Assembly (NCBI RefSeq): GCF_017114825.1
Contig: NZ_JADEVO010000010.1
Span: 78,729-142,728 of the forward strand
Origin: Pseudomonas gregormendelii
Lineage (GTDB): Bacteria; Pseudomonadota; Gammaproteobacteria; Pseudomonadales; Pseudomonadaceae
Length of the DNA: 64,000 nucleotides
Direction: 5' to 3'
Made by a program: the position numbers and the translations under genes
Shown here: piece after piece, positions 28,374 through 37,888 of the stretch
Position numbering within the stretch: the stretch's first letter is position 1
How the letters are laid out: each line of letters opens with the position of its first letter
The notes under the pieces: model-generated
The model's input: the letters and a program-made list of their open reading frames with translations, nothing else
What the model was told of the DNA's origin: nothing
The model's database searches: none

Positions 28374-30734
28374 GTGGATCTACAGCAGGGTTTTGTCCTG
28401 ACCCGGCATTGGCGTGACACCCCGGCCGGTACGGAAGTCGAGTTCTGGCTGGCGACCGATAACGGTCCCCGGCGCATTCGCCTGCCCCATCAACCGTCGG
28501 TGGCGTTCATTCCCGCCGAACAGCGGGAACAGGCAGAGCAGGTGCTACAGGGTGAAAAAAACGTCGAGCTACGGCCCCTGGCGCTGCTGGACTTCGAGCA
28601 TCGCCCGGTGCTCGGCCTGTACTGTCAGCAGCACGGCCAGTTGATGCGCCTGGAAACCGCCCTGCGCAAGGTCGGCGTCGAGATGTTCGAAGCCGATGTG
28701 CGACCGCCCGAACGCTACATGATGGAGCGCTTCATCACCGCACCGGTGGTCTTCGGTGGCACGCCGAATGCCGAAGGACTGGTGCTCGACGCGCAGATGA
28801 AAGCTGATCCGGCTTACCGGCCCACGCTCAGGCTGGTGTCCCTGGATATCGAAACCACCGCCCGGGGCGAGCTTTACTCGATTGCGCTGCAAGGGTGTGG
28901 CGAGCGTCAGGTGTACATGCTTGGTCCGCCCAACGGTGACGACAGCGAGGTGGACTTCCAACTTGAATACTGCGAGTCACGCACCCTGTTGCTGAAGAAA
29001 CTCAACGAATGGTTTGCCCGTTTCGACCCGGACGCGATCATCGGCTGGAACGTCGTGCAGTTCGACCTGCGGGTGCTCCACGAGCATGCCCGGCGCCTGG
29101 CGGTGCCACTCAAGCTGGGGCGTGGTGGCGAAGAGATGCAGTGGCGTGAACATGGCAGCCGCAATCACTTTTTTGCGGCAGCGGCGGGCCGCTTGATCAT
29201 CGACGGCATCGAGTCCCTGCGCTCAGCGACCTGGAGTTTCCCCTCGTTCAGCCTGGAGAACGTCGCCCAGACCCTGTTGGGGGAGGGCAAGGCGATCAGC
29301 ACGCCTTACCAGCGCATGGACGAAATCAACCGCATGTTCGCCGAGGACAAGCCGGCCCTGGCCAAATACAACCTCAAGGACTGCGAATTGGTCACGCGGA
29401 TTTTCGCCAAAACCGAGCTGTTGACCTTCCTGCTCGAGCGCGCCAGCGTTACAGGTTTGCCGGCGGACCGCAGCGGCGGCTCGGTAGCGGCCTTCACCCA
29501 CCTTTACATGCCGCTGATGCACCGCCAGGGCTTTGTTGCGCCGAACCTCGGCGGGCGGCCACCGCAAGCCAGTCCTGGCGGTTTTGTCATGGACTCACAG
29601 CCGGGGCTCTACGAATCGGTGCTGGTGCTCGACTACAAGAGCCTCTACCCCTCGATCATCCGCACGTTCCTGATCGACCCGGTCGGCCTGATCGAAGGCC
29701 TCAAGCACCCGGACGACCACGACTCGGTCCCCGGTTTCCGCGGCGCGCGGTTTTCCAGGACCCGGCATTGCCTGCCAGCGATTGTCTCGCGGGTGGCCGA
29801 GGGCCGGGAAACCGCCAAGCGTGAGCACAACGCGCCGCTGTCCCAGGCCCTGAAGATCATCATGAACGCGTTCTACGGCGTGCTCGGGTCCAGCGGCTGC
29901 CGGTTCTTCGACACGCGCCTGGCCTCATCGATCACCTTGCGCGGGCACGAGATCATGCTGCGCACTCGTCAGCTGATCGAGGCGCAGGGGCACACGGTGA
30001 TTTACGGCGATACCGACTCGACCTTCGTCTGGCTGCGTCGGGCCCATGGCCAGGAAGAAGCCGCGCAGATCGGCAGGGCCCTGGTCGATCACGTGAACCA
30101 GTGGTGGCGTGGGCACGTGCAGCAGCAGTATGGGCTGCAAAGCGTGCTTGAACTGCAATATGAAACCCACTACACGCGGTTCCTGATGCCGACCATTCGC
30201 GGTGCGGAGGAGGGCAGTAAAAAGCGTTATGCAGGATTGGTCCGCCGTGCCGATGGTACCGACGAGATGGTCTACAAGGGCCTTGAAGCGGTGCGTACCG
30301 ACTGGTCACTGCTGGCCCGCCAATTCCAGCAGGAACTCTATTCGCTGATATTCCACCGCAAGCCCTATCAGGATTATGTGCGCGACTACGTGCGCAAGAC
30401 CCTGGCCGGCGAGTTCGACGAGCGCCTCGTCTATCGCAAACGCCTGCGCCGCACCCTCGACGACTATGAGCGCAACGTGCCTCCACATGTGCGGGCGGCG
30501 CGCATCGCCGATGCCTACAACGACCAGCAGGGCCGGCCTCGGCAGTACCAGAACGGCGGCTGGATCAGTTACCTGATCACCGTAGCCGGGCCTGAGCCGC
30601 TGGAGGTGCGCAGCGCGCCCGTCGACTATGACCATTACGTCACGCGGCAACTGCAACCGATCGCGGACGCCATCCTGCCGTTTGTAGATGACGACTTTTC
30701 AACCCTGATTGGAGGGCAACTGGGGCTCTTTTGA
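28374..30734 (+). CDS. polB: DNA polymerase II (family B)
   Basis: A 786-residue family B DNA polymerase used in translesion synthesis and replication restart. The 3'-5' exonuclease domain has S-L-D-I-E-T-T. The polymerase domain has motif A ([10 protein letters not shown], near residue 420), K-x-x-x-N-A-F-Y-G, and motif C (Y-G-D-T-D-S-T-F, near residue 544). Length equals E. coli Pol II. The start is GTG 28374. I did not see a clear CTGT-N8-ACAG LexA box in the 212-bp upstream gap. The 3' end overlaps the convergent DUF1810 gene by 36 bp. Confidence 0.94.
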   Translation: MDLQQGFVLTRHWRDTPAGTEVEFWLATDNGPRRIRLPHQPSVAFIPAEQREQAEQVLQGEKNVELRPLALLDFEHRPVLGLYCQQHGQLMRLETALRKVGVEMFEADVRPPERYMMERFITAPVVFGGTPNAEGLVLDAQMKADPAYRPTLRLVSLDIETTARGELYSIALQGCGERQVYMLGPPNGDDSEVDFQLEYCESRTLLLKKLNEWFARFDPDAIIGWNVVQFDLRVLHEHARRLAVPLKLGRGGEEMQWREHGSRNHFFAAAAGRLIIDGIESLRSATWSFPSFSLENVAQTLLGEGKAISTPYQRMDEINRMFAEDKPALAKYNLKDCELVTRIFAKTELLTFLLERASVTGLPADRSGGSVAAFTHLYMPLMHRQGFVAPNLGGRPPQASPGGFVMDSQPGLYESVLVLDYKSLYPSIIRTFLIDPVGLIEGLKHPDDHDSVPGFRGARFSRTRHCLPAIVSRVAEGRETAKREHNAPLSQALKIIMNAFYGVLGSSGCRFFDTRLASSITLRGHEIMLRTRQLIEAQGHTVIYGDTDSTFVWLRRAHGQEEAAQIGRALVDHVNQWWRGHVQQQYGLQSVLELQYETHYTRFLMPTIRGAEEGSKKRYAGLVRRADGTDEMVYKGLEAVRTDWSLLARQFQQELYSLIFHRKPYQDYVRDYVRKTLAGEFDERLVYRKRLRRTLDDYERNVPPHVRAARIADAYNDQQGRPRQYQNGGWISYLITVAGPEPLEVRSAPVDYDHYVTRQLQPIADAILPFVDDDFSTLIGGQLGLF

Positions 30735-31169
30735 GTCCAGTAGCGACAGGGTCCACTCGTCCGGAATGCCGTGGTAGTAACGGTCCAGGGCCTGATGGAA
30801 CAGACTGTCCCCGGGGCTGAACTGCGTAAACAGGGTCATGGAGGAGTGAAACTTCAGGTTGTCGGGGTGACCGAAAATGTCACCGATGGACCGATGCTTG
30901 ATGTTGAGCACCAATTGAGTACAGGTCCGCAGCCGTGCACCCAGCACTGCATGATCCAGATAGGCCATCGCTTCTGCGGCCGACTGGATAGCGAAGCGCC
31001 GCGACATTTCGCTGCCACCCAGTCCGGCGATCTGCGGGAAGATGAACCACATCCAGTGCCGGCGCTTGCAGCCGGCAGCCAGTTCCTCGAGGACGTAGTC
31101 GAACACCGGGTCCTGCGCCTGGAGGAAGCGGTCCAGGTTAAAGGAGTCCAGCGGGTCGGTGCTTCTCAT
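30699..31169 (-). CDS. DUF1810-family protein
   Basis: A 156-residue cytoplasmic protein with the DUF1810 signature R-F-L-x-[25 protein letters not shown], and K-F-H-S-S-M-T-L-F. Related folds bind ADP-ribose or nucleotide-like ligands, but no function is established. It overlaps the end of polB in the convergent direction and follows the aldo-keto reductase gene by 28 bp, so it may be co-transcribed with that gene. Confidence 0.85.
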   Translation of the reverse strand: MRSTDPLDSFNLDRFLQAQDPVFDYVLEELAAGCKRRHWMWFIFPQIAGLGGSEMSRRFAIQSAAEAMAYLDHAVLGARLRTCTQLVLNIKHRSIGDIFGHPDNLKFHSSMTLFTQFSPGDSLFHQALDRYYHGIPDEWTLSLLDSKEPQLPSNQG

Positions 31170-31197
31170 GTAGAAGCCCTCTGATGAAACCGATGGC

Positions 31198-32019
31198 CTA
31201 GACCATGGCCAGTCGCTGTTTGCGTTGTGGCGCACGAAACACTTGGTCCAGCGCCTCCAGATCCCCGGGTTCAAGCCGTATGTCGTGTGCTTGGGCATTG
31301 AGTTTGACGTGCTCGGGCCGGACCGCCTTGGGGATGGCGATTACCCCGTCCTGCCGCAGAATCCATGCCAGTGCCACCTGCGCCGGTGTCGCGGCGTGAC
31401 GGGCTGCCACTTGTCCGAGGGTGGCGTGGGCCAGCATATGCCCACCTTGGCCAATGGGACAGTAGGCCATGACGGGCAGCCTCTGTTGCTGGCACCACGG
31501 TAGCAGGTCGAATTCGATGCCGCGCGCTTCCAGGTTGTACAGCACCTGATTGGTGGCGCAGGCCGGTGCAGCCAGTTCGTGCAGGTCATCCAGATCAAAA
31601 TTGGACACCCCCCAGCGGCCGATCTTGCCGGCCTCGCGCAAGCGCTCGAAGGCGTCGACAGTTTCCTCCAGCGGATACTGGCCGCGCCAATGCAGCAGAT
31701 ACAGATCGATGTAATCGGTGCGCAGCCGCTTCAGGCTGCGCTCGCACGCCAAGGGAACGCCCTGGCGACTGGCATTGTGCGGGTACACTTTGCTGACCAG
31801 GAAGACCTTGTCACGCTGACCCGCGATCGCCTCGCCCACCACTTCCTCTGCTGCGCCTTCGGCGTACATTTCGGCGCTGTCGATCAGGGTCATGCCCAGC
31901 TCGATGCCTTGGCGCAAGGCCGCGACTTCGCTGGCGTATTGCGATGAATCCTCGCCCATGCGCCAGGTGCCCTGGCCGATGACCGGTACCTCGACGCCGG
32001 CCAATTGCAAAGTGCGCAT
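31198..32019 (-). CDS. Aldo/keto reductase
   Basis: A 273-residue NADPH-dependent reductase of TIM-barrel fold. The catalytic tetrad is visible: Asp in I-D-S-A-E-M-Y, the Tyr of the same segment, Lys in L-V-S-K-V-Y and His in L-L-H-W. The G-V-S-N-F and Q-V-A-L-A-W-I-L cofactor-binding segments follow. It reduces aldehydes or ketones; the substrate is not known. Probably in one transcript with the DUF1810 gene. Confidence 0.92.
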   Translation of the reverse strand: MRTLQLAGVEVPVIGQGTWRMGEDSSQYASEVAALRQGIELGMTLIDSAEMYAEGAAEEVVGEAIAGQRDKVFLVSKVYPHNASRQGVPLACERSLKRLRTDYIDLYLLHWRGQYPLEETVDAFERLREAGKIGRWGVSNFDLDDLHELAAPACATNQVLYNLEARGIEFDLLPWCQQQRLPVMAYCPIGQGGHMLAHATLGQVAARHAATPAQVALAWILRQDGVIAIPKAVRPEHVKLNAQAHDIRLEPGDLEALDQVFRAPQRKQRLAMV

Positions 32020-32245
32020 TCAAACCTCCTGAAAAATCCGCTGGTGTACGTTCGGCAGCATGAACGGCATGAGGTTCATTGCTGCAAGGCTCCAGGCTAC
32101 CGCAGCCAGTGGACGTTGTTGAGTGGCGCATCCTTCGTGCAGGTTTACGGACCGTCGGCACTGCACTTTTTCGGCATTCGCGGCTCTATCCATGGCCTGC
32201 CCGCGGCGATCCCCACCGCCGGCCAATGCCCAAGTCGCAAAATTC

Positions 32246-32995
32246 ATGGCCCAATTGTTGTCCCTCATCACCGCGCACATCCGCGGCCAACGCCGGCTAC
32301 TCGCCTGCATGGCGCTGCTGTTCGTCACCGGTTGCAGCCAGCAGCAGGGACGGGACGTCATCAGCCAGTTTCGCGAAGGCAAACCCCAGGAATTTCTCCA
32401 GACCAGCGTCGACCGCATGGCCACCCTGACCATGCGCGACAACCTCGACAGCCTCTACCTGCTGATGAACAAGCTGTACCTGCGCAACCCCGACGAGCTG
32501 AAAAAGTCCGGCTTTCTCGACGCTCGAATCGCAGAAAAACAGGTGCGCATGGCGATCGAGCAGCAGCAACCGCTGCCCACCCTGGGGGGCAGAAAGGACC
32601 TGGCGGCGCTGAGCTATGCCATGAGTCCGGAGTTCCTCGGCGACCGGGTCGGTGCGTTCATCTATGCCATCGGCAGCATGCTGGTGACTGCCCACGGTGA
32701 CCGGCTGGAGTTCTACATGACGGATGCGATCAATCCGACCTTCGTCAACAACGCCGCGCGCAACATCGAGAAAGCCACCTGGATCCTCAGTCAGCGGCAG
32801 AACCCCCAGGGTGGACCCTTGCTGTTTTCCAACGAGATCTCGGAGGAAGGCAGCAACCTGAGTTTCGCCGTGGAATTCGGCAAGATCGTTGCGCGCCTGG
32901 ACCTGTTGACCCAGATGCTCGATGAGCGATATCGACGGATCGGCCTGAACTACGCGCAGAGCCTGCTGTTTCTGAATTTTTTACCGGTGCAGTGA
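32246..32995 (+). CDS. Predicted lipoprotein, conserved, function unknown
   Basis: A 249-residue protein starting at ATG 32246, giving a signal segment with lipobox L-L-F-V-T-G-C. The open frame extends further upstream to 32123 but that part lacks coding character. The mature part is helical and contains F-L-D-A-R-I-A-E-K-Q and G-D-R-L-E-F-Y-M-T-D-A-I-N-P-T-F-V-N-N-A-A-R-N-I. I do not recognise the family. Probably an outer- or inner-membrane lipoprotein. Confidence 0.7.
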   Translation: MAQLLSLITAHIRGQRRLLACMALLFVTGCSQQQGRDVISQFREGKPQEFLQTSVDRMATLTMRDNLDSLYLLMNKLYLRNPDELKKSGFLDARIAEKQVRMAIEQQQPLPTLGGRKDLAALSYAMSPEFLGDRVGAFIYAIGSMLVTAHGDRLEFYMTDAINPTFVNNAARNIEKATWILSQRQNPQGGPLLFSNEISEEGSNLSFAVEFGKIVARLDLLTQMLDERYRRIGLNYAQSLLFLNFLPVQ

Positions 32996-33018
32996 TCCGA
33001 GTCAGTTACAGTGTTAAG

Positions 33019-33028
33019 TTGTATACAA
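33019..33028. promoter_or_regulatory. Candidate GntR-type operator before the MFS gene
   Basis: The perfect 10-bp palindrome TTGTATACAA lies 32 bp before the start of the MFS transporter gene. TTGT-Nx-ACAA is the usual core bound by FCD-type GntR repressors. No regulator gene is adjacent. Confidence 0.4.
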
Positions 33029-33060
33029 TCGATGTCGCTTGAAAGGGAGCTGCAACCGTC

Positions 33061-34275
33061 ATGACAGACCAGGCCGCCGTCGAACGTACGCGCACCGAAC
33101 ACTCTGCCCAGAGCGAGAAGCTGCCTTACGCTGCGCTGCTGGCGTTCGCCATGACCGGTTTTATCGCCGTGCTCACCGAAACCCTGCCGGCCGGGTTGCT
33201 GACGCAGATCGGCGCCGGGTTGCAGGTCAGCGAAGTGTGGGCCGGCCAGTTGGTAACGCTTTATGCCCTGGGCTCGATCGTGGCGGCCATTCCGCTGACT
33301 GTGGCGACTCGCGGCTGGCGGCGTCGGCGAGTGCTGATGATGACAGTGTGCGGATTTCTGTTGTTCAACACCGTCACGACGTTCTCCAGTCACTACGGGC
33401 TGACCCTGGTGTCGCGCTTCCTGGCGGGCATGGCGGCGGGCCTGGCGTGGGGCATCATGGCCGGTTACGCCCGGGGGCTGGTCACCCCGCGCCTGCAAGG
33501 TCGGGCGCTGGCGATCGCGATGCTTGGCACCCCGGTCGCGTTGTCGCTCGGCACACCTGCCGGGACCTGGCTGGGTAACCTGATCGGCTGGCGCGCCTCG
33601 TTCGGCATCATGTCGGCCCTGGCGTTGCTGCTGGCGGCCTGGATCATGGTCGCCGTGCCTGACCGTCCCGGCCAGCCCGACACCGAGCGCCTGCCCCTGG
33701 CCAAGGTGTTCAGCATGAAGGGCGTGCGTCCTGTGTTGTTTGTGGTGCTGACGTGGATGCTGGGGCATAACATTCTGTACACCTATATCGATCCGTTCCT
33801 GACCCAGGCGGGCCTGGGTGAACGGGTGGACCTGGTGCTGCTGGTGTTCGGTGTCAGTTCGCTGGTGGGTATCTGGGTGATTGGCCTGCTGGTGGACCGT
33901 TGGTTGCGCCGGTTGGCACTGATCAGCCTCGCGGTTTTTTCGCTTACCGCGCTGGTGCTGGCCATGGCTGCGTCGTCGCCCTGGGTGGTGTATGGCTGCA
34001 TGGCGGTGTGGGGGCTGTCATTTGGCGGGTCGGCAACGTTGCTGCTGACGGCGGCTGCAGATTCTGCGGGCGAGAACGTTGATGTGGTGCAGGCGATGCT
34101 GACGACTTCCTGGAACGTGGCCATTGCCGGGGGCGGACTGTTCGGTGGTCTGCTGCTGGACCGGGTGGGCGCGATGGCGTTTCCCTGGGCGTTGCTGATT
34201 TTGTCGCTGGTGGCGTTTGCTACGGTTTTTGTTAATAGCCAATACAGCTTCAAGCCGGGGCGGCGGTCGCACTGA
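33061..34275 (+). CDS. MFS transporter, DHA1 family (sugar/drug efflux type)
   Basis: A 404-residue permease with 12 predicted helices. The first helix carries F-I-A-V-L-T-E-T-L-P-A-G-L-L, as in the AraJ/SotB efflux group. A W-R-R-R-R-V loop follows helix 2-3 and the second half has the usual repeat of the fold. Proton-driven efflux of a sugar or small drug is likely. An AAAGGGAG site lies about 8-9 bases before the ATG. A palindromic operator candidate overlaps the promoter region. Confidence 0.88.
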   Translation: MTDQAAVERTRTEHSAQSEKLPYAALLAFAMTGFIAVLTETLPAGLLTQIGAGLQVSEVWAGQLVTLYALGSIVAAIPLTVATRGWRRRRVLMMTVCGFLLFNTVTTFSSHYGLTLVSRFLAGMAAGLAWGIMAGYARGLVTPRLQGRALAIAMLGTPVALSLGTPAGTWLGNLIGWRASFGIMSALALLLAAWIMVAVPDRPGQPDTERLPLAKVFSMKGVRPVLFVVLTWMLGHNILYTYIDPFLTQAGLGERVDLVLLVFGVSSLVGIWVIGLLVDRWLRRLALISLAVFSLTALVLAMAASSPWVVYGCMAVWGLSFGGSATLLLTAAADSAGENVDVVQAMLTTSWNVAIAGGGLFGGLLLDRVGAMAFPWALLILSLVAFATVFVNSQYSFKPGRRSH

Positions 34276-34343
34276 CCTGCAATGATCCGAACTCATTCTG
34301 TGGGCGCAACGCTTGCCTGCCGCGGCTGCCTGCGTCGCACCCC

Positions 34344-34372
34344 TGTGGGAGCAAAGATTGCTCGCGATAGCG
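34344..34372. repeat. Single REP unit, family A
   Basis: A lone TGTGGGAGCAAAGATTGCTC unit lies in the gap between the MFS and TauE-like genes. Confidence 0.65.
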
Positions 34373-34492
34373 GTCCGCCATTCAACATCATTGCCGAATC
34401 GATATAACCATAGTCCGCATTGATATAAGTAGTTATAAGAAAAATCGCTATGCTGCGGACCAGTTTTTTCCTGCGGTTTGTTTGGGCGATTT

Positions 34493-35278
34493 ATGGACTT
34501 TGGAAACCTCGGGTTAGTCGTTGCAGGCTTGGTAGTCGGTTTTATTGTCGGCATGACCGGCGTCGGTGGCGGGTCGTTGATGACTCCTATCCTGCTGTGG
34601 TTCGGCGTCAATCCCGCCACAGCGGTCGGCACTGACCTGCTGTACGCGGCCATCACCAAATCCAGTGGTGTTCTGGTTCACCGCAAAAACAAGAATATCG
34701 ACTGGGCGATCACCGGCTGGCTGACCCTCGGCAGTGTCCCGGCAGTGGTCATGACATTGTGGTTCCTGAGCACGCTGCACAGCTCTCCGGATGCCATGAA
34801 TGCCGTTATCAAACAGGCCCTGGGTTTCGTACTGTTCGCGACGGCACTGGCAATTTTCTTCAAGAATCGCCTGCTCGATTTCGCCCACAAACGGGCTGGC
34901 GGCAACTACAACCCGAGCGGTCCGCGCCTCAATGTGATGACCGTCATCACCGGTCTGGTCCTCGGCACCATGGTCGCACTGACGTCCATCGGTGCTGGCG
35001 CGCTGGGCACCGTGGCCTTGTTCATCCTCTATCCGCTGCTGCCAACCCGGCGCCTGGTTGGCACCGAAATCGCCCACGCCGTACCGCTGACCCTCGTCGC
35101 CGGCCTTGGCCACGCGAGCATGGGCAACATGGACTGGCACGTGCTGGGCTATTTGTTGATCGGCTCGCTGCCGGGTATCTGGCTGGGCAGTCACCTCACC
35201 GGACGGATCTCCGATGAAGTGCTGCGACCTTGCCTGGCGACCATGCTGGTATTGATCGGTTACAAATTGGCGTTCTGA
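34493..35278 (+). CDS. TauE/SafE-family sulfite exporter-like permease
   Basis: A 261-residue inner-membrane protein of about eight helices with the TauE/SafE signature V-G-M-T-G-V-G-G-G-S-L-M-T-P in the first half and T-S-I-G-A-G-A-L-G in the second. The family exports sulfite or sulfonate-derived anions. The start ATG 34493 gives a hydrophobic helix almost at once. The AT-rich upstream stretch (34395-34455) is a likely promoter region. Confidence 0.86.
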   Translation: MDFGNLGLVVAGLVVGFIVGMTGVGGGSLMTPILLWFGVNPATAVGTDLLYAAITKSSGVLVHRKNKNIDWAITGWLTLGSVPAVVMTLWFLSTLHSSPDAMNAVIKQALGFVLFATALAIFFKNRLLDFAHKRAGGNYNPSGPRLNVMTVITGLVLGTMVALTSIGAGALGTVALFILYPLLPTRRLVGTEIAHAVPLTLVAGLGHASMGNMDWHVLGYLLIGSLPGIWLGSHLTGRISDEVLRPCLATMLVLIGYKLAF

Positions 35279-35290
35279 GTGAGCCGTGCG

Positions 35291-35761
35291 TCAGGCCTTC
35301 TGGATCAGACGCTTCATCACAGTGATGCCGAGCCCCTCGTCATCGACCGTATGCTCGACAACTTCCCAACCCAGCCTGGCATACAGCGACTGGGCCTGGT
35401 CGGTATAGAGATACAACTCGGCAATGCCCAGTGCTGCCGCTTCGTCGACAATACGGTTCACCAGCGCCGAGGCAATGCCCCGGCCGCGATGCTCGACCTT
35501 CACATACACTCCAGCCAGCCACGGCGTCAGATCCGGGCGGGAGTCGAGGTCGCTGTCGATCAGCAGGGCGCCGCCGAGCATTTGTGCATCTTCGATGGCG
35601 ACCACAACCGTGGGCACTGCACCTTTGCCACAGGCCGCCCGCATGCGCGCGGTTCTGGCTTGCAGGTTGTCGCCGGGACGGTATTGACCCCACTCGTTGA
35701 AATTGAGTTCGGCCAACTCGGGGATGAGTGCGGGGTGGTCGCACAGGTAGTCGATCTGCAT
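35291..35761 (-). CDS. GNAT-family N-acetyltransferase
   Basis: A 156-residue acetyltransferase with the acetyl-CoA-binding motif A visible as V-K-V-E-H-R-G-R-G-I-A-S-A-L, and the C-terminal Y-A-R-L-G-W-E-V-V-E strand. The substrate is unknown. It is convergent with the TauE-like gene, 12 bp apart. Confidence 0.88.
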   Translation of the reverse strand: MQIDYLCDHPALIPELAELNFNEWGQYRPGDNLQARTARMRAACGKGAVPTVVVAIEDAQMLGGALLIDSDLDSRPDLTPWLAGVYVKVEHRGRGIASALVNRIVDEAAALGIAELYLYTDQAQSLYARLGWEVVEHTVDDEGLGITVMKRLIQKA

Positions 35762-35971
35762 GGCGGTTGAAGCTCCTTTTCATGACGCTGCTTGTCGTGC
35801 GCCGACCATAGAATGTTCGTTTCAGGTAATCAACTGCGCACAGGATCGCGGTTGCGCAATAATCGCCCTGACCTAAGCTTTGAACAAAGCGAAACATTAT
35901 TGCGGTGCGTCACCCGGAACAATCACCGCGATGCGCAATCATTAGAGCGTGGATTACAAAAGGAGATGCGC

Positions 35972-36520
35972 ATGCTCATCAGGTCTTTGACCCTGACTAC
36001 CTTGCTGGTACTCGCCGGCCCCTTGCTCGCCGCTGACGGCGATTCACCGCTGGACATGGACAAGGGCCGCTCGCGTCCGCTGATCGTGATCGCGCCCAGC
36101 ACGGTGGACCCGACGTGGGTCAGCCTGAAAAAATCCCTGGAAGAGCCCGACAACAAAAAAGGCTTCACCGACCGCAACATGGTGCTTTATTCGGTGATCA
36201 ACACCATGGGCCAGCGAGAGGGTAAAGACCTCGACCCGCAAAGTACGATGGCGCTGATTCGTGCACTGAAGATGGGGGCAGGGGCGCAGACCAAGGTCAT
36301 TCTTGTGGGCAAGGACGGTGAGAAGAAGCTTGAGCAATTGGGGACGGTAAACCTGAAGGAGATTTTCAGCACCATCGATGCCATGCCGATGGCTGAAAAA
36401 GAAGCGGCGGCAGCGGCGGTGGCGGCACCGGCCGAAGCCGAGCCGGCCAAAGGCGCCAAGGGCGCGAAACCTGCCAAACCGGCTAAACCCGCCAAGCCAC
36501 CTGAAATGCCCGACGACTGA
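35972..36520 (+). CDS. DUF4174-type secreted protein with Lys/Ala/Pro tail
   Basis: A 182-residue protein with a signal peptide (cleavage after L-L-A-A near residue 22). The core has R-P-L-I-V-I-A-P-S and K-V-I-L-V-G-K-D-G, matching DUF4174 (thioredoxin-like). The C-terminal 40 residues are a low-complexity Ala/Lys/Pro tail (K-P-A-K repeats) that could bind the cell wall or membrane. ATG 35972 is chosen over 35966 since the AAAGGAG site is 6 bases from it. Function unknown. Confidence 0.8.
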   Translation: MLIRSLTLTTLLVLAGPLLAADGDSPLDMDKGRSRPLIVIAPSTVDPTWVSLKKSLEEPDNKKGFTDRNMVLYSVINTMGQREGKDLDPQSTMALIRALKMGAGAQTKVILVGKDGEKKLEQLGTVNLKEIFSTIDAMPMAEKEAAAAAVAAPAEAEPAKGAKGAKPAKPAKPAKPPEMPDD

Positions 36521-36523
36521 CAC

Positions 36524-36558
36524 AAAAATGGGCGACCTGCACAGGTCGCCCATTTTTT
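36524..36558. terminator. Bidirectional rho-independent terminator
   Basis: A perfect GC-rich stem (GGGCGACCTG / CAGGTCGCCC) is flanked by A and T runs on both sides. It serves the DUF4174 gene and the convergent ampC. Confidence 0.85.
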
Positions 36559-36584
36559 AGTGTTCACACGAAAGGTGGATTCGA

Positions 36585-37751
36585 TCAGTGTGCCAGCACG
36601 CTCAGAACCGAGTGAGCGATCTTGACCCTGTCCGGGATTGGAAAGTTCTTGTTCGCCAGAATCACGATGCCTATCTCCTTGGAGGGCACGAACGCCGCAT
36701 AGGCGCCAAAGCCGCCAGTCGAGCCGGTCTTGTTGATCAGTACATTCTGCGGCTGTGGTTGCGGGGGGTTAAGCCACTTGACTTCATGCGCCTGCATCGC
36801 CATTTCCGTTGAATTCCCGGCCAGTAGCTGGTCGAGTGTGATGGGGTAGCTGTACAGCTCCCAACCCAGCCCCTGAGTCATGTTTGCGACGGTGTAGTAG
36901 CCGGTGTGGGTGGTAGCGATAGCCTGTTGCATCGGCGCTTCCAGCTTCGTCGGCCGCATGTTTGCCTCGACATAGCGCAGCATGTCGACGGCGCTGGTTT
37001 TGACCCCGTACGCCTCGGAATCGAGCGCTCCCGGGCCGACTCTGACCGGTTTATCCTCCTTGTTGTAGCCCTGGGCATACAGTGCCATTTCGGCCTGGGG
37101 AACCTTGAGCCAGGTGTGGGAAAGGCCCAGTTTTGGCAGCAAGGTCTGTTCCATCAACTGGTCAAATGGCGCCCCCATGCTTTGCGCGGCCAGGTAGCCA
37201 AAGAGCCCGAGGCTGGGGTTGGAATATAGTCGATGGCTGCCAGCGTCATAGGTCGGCTTCCACTGCTGGAAATAGCCGATCATCTTGTCTGGCGAGTCGG
37301 CATTTTCGGGGAACTGCAACGGCAGGCCACCGGCGGTATACGTGCCCAGTTGCAGCACGCTGATGTTGTCGAAGGCGCTACCTTGCAATGCCGGGAGAAT
37401 CTGACTGGCCTTTGTGGACAGGGACAATTTGCCGCTGGCCTGGGCGTAGGCGGCCAGGGTCGCGGTGAAGGTTTTGCTGATTGAGCCTATTTCGAACAAG
37501 GTGTTTTCAGTGACCGCCTTGCCGGTTTCCCTGGAGGCTGCGCCGAAGTTGAAATAATGCGCCTGGCCCTTGTAGGTGACGGCTACCGCCATGCCCGCGA
37601 TGTTTTGTTGCTGCATGACGGGGGTCACGGCGGCCTTCACGGTCGCTTCGATTTGTTGATCGGAGGGGGCGGCGGCGATGCAGTGGGTCGTGGCGAGGAG
37701 GAGTCCGAATGCGCTGCAGGCCAGGGTTTTGCTGAGGCTGGAGGTGTGCAT
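36585..37751 (-). CDS. ampC: Class C beta-lactamase (AmpC)
   Basis: A 388-residue periplasmic serine beta-lactamase. It has a signal peptide (cleavage near residue 28), the S-x-x-K motif S-I-S-K (Ser90, Lys93), Y-S-N in R-L-Y-S-N-P-S, and K-T-G in I-N-K-T-G-S-T-G-G. All three active-site motifs are intact, so a working cephalosporinase is expected. Unlike P. aeruginosa and enterobacteria there is no divergent ampR next to it; the gene upstream is gudD. Induction would need a distant regulator or be absent. Confidence 0.93.
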   Translation of the reverse strand: MHTSSLSKTLACSAFGLLLATTHCIAAAPSDQQIEATVKAAVTPVMQQQNIAGMAVAVTYKGQAHYFNFGAASRETGKAVTENTLFEIGSISKTFTATLAAYAQASGKLSLSTKASQILPALQGSAFDNISVLQLGTYTAGGLPLQFPENADSPDKMIGYFQQWKPTYDAGSHRLYSNPSLGLFGYLAAQSMGAPFDQLMEQTLLPKLGLSHTWLKVPQAEMALYAQGYNKEDKPVRVGPGALDSEAYGVKTSAVDMLRYVEANMRPTKLEAPMQQAIATTHTGYYTVANMTQGLGWELYSYPITLDQLLAGNSTEMAMQAHEVKWLNPPQPQPQNVLINKTGSTGGFGAYAAFVPSKEIGIVILANKNFPIPDRVKIAHSVLSVLAH

Positions 37752-37888
37752 GAGGTGTGGTTGTCCTTGGTGTTTTTGCACAGTGTACAGGCTGGGTGGG
37801 GAGTGAATCCTGAGCAAGCAACGCTTTGCTCTCACAGGTGTCACTTCCCGCAAGCCCAGGAAACGGATCTGTACACCGCCAAAAAGCC

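Noticed and set aside
28213..28401. Small plus-strand frame upstream of polB
   Set aside because: No ribosome site and unlikely composition; it overlaps the polB start.
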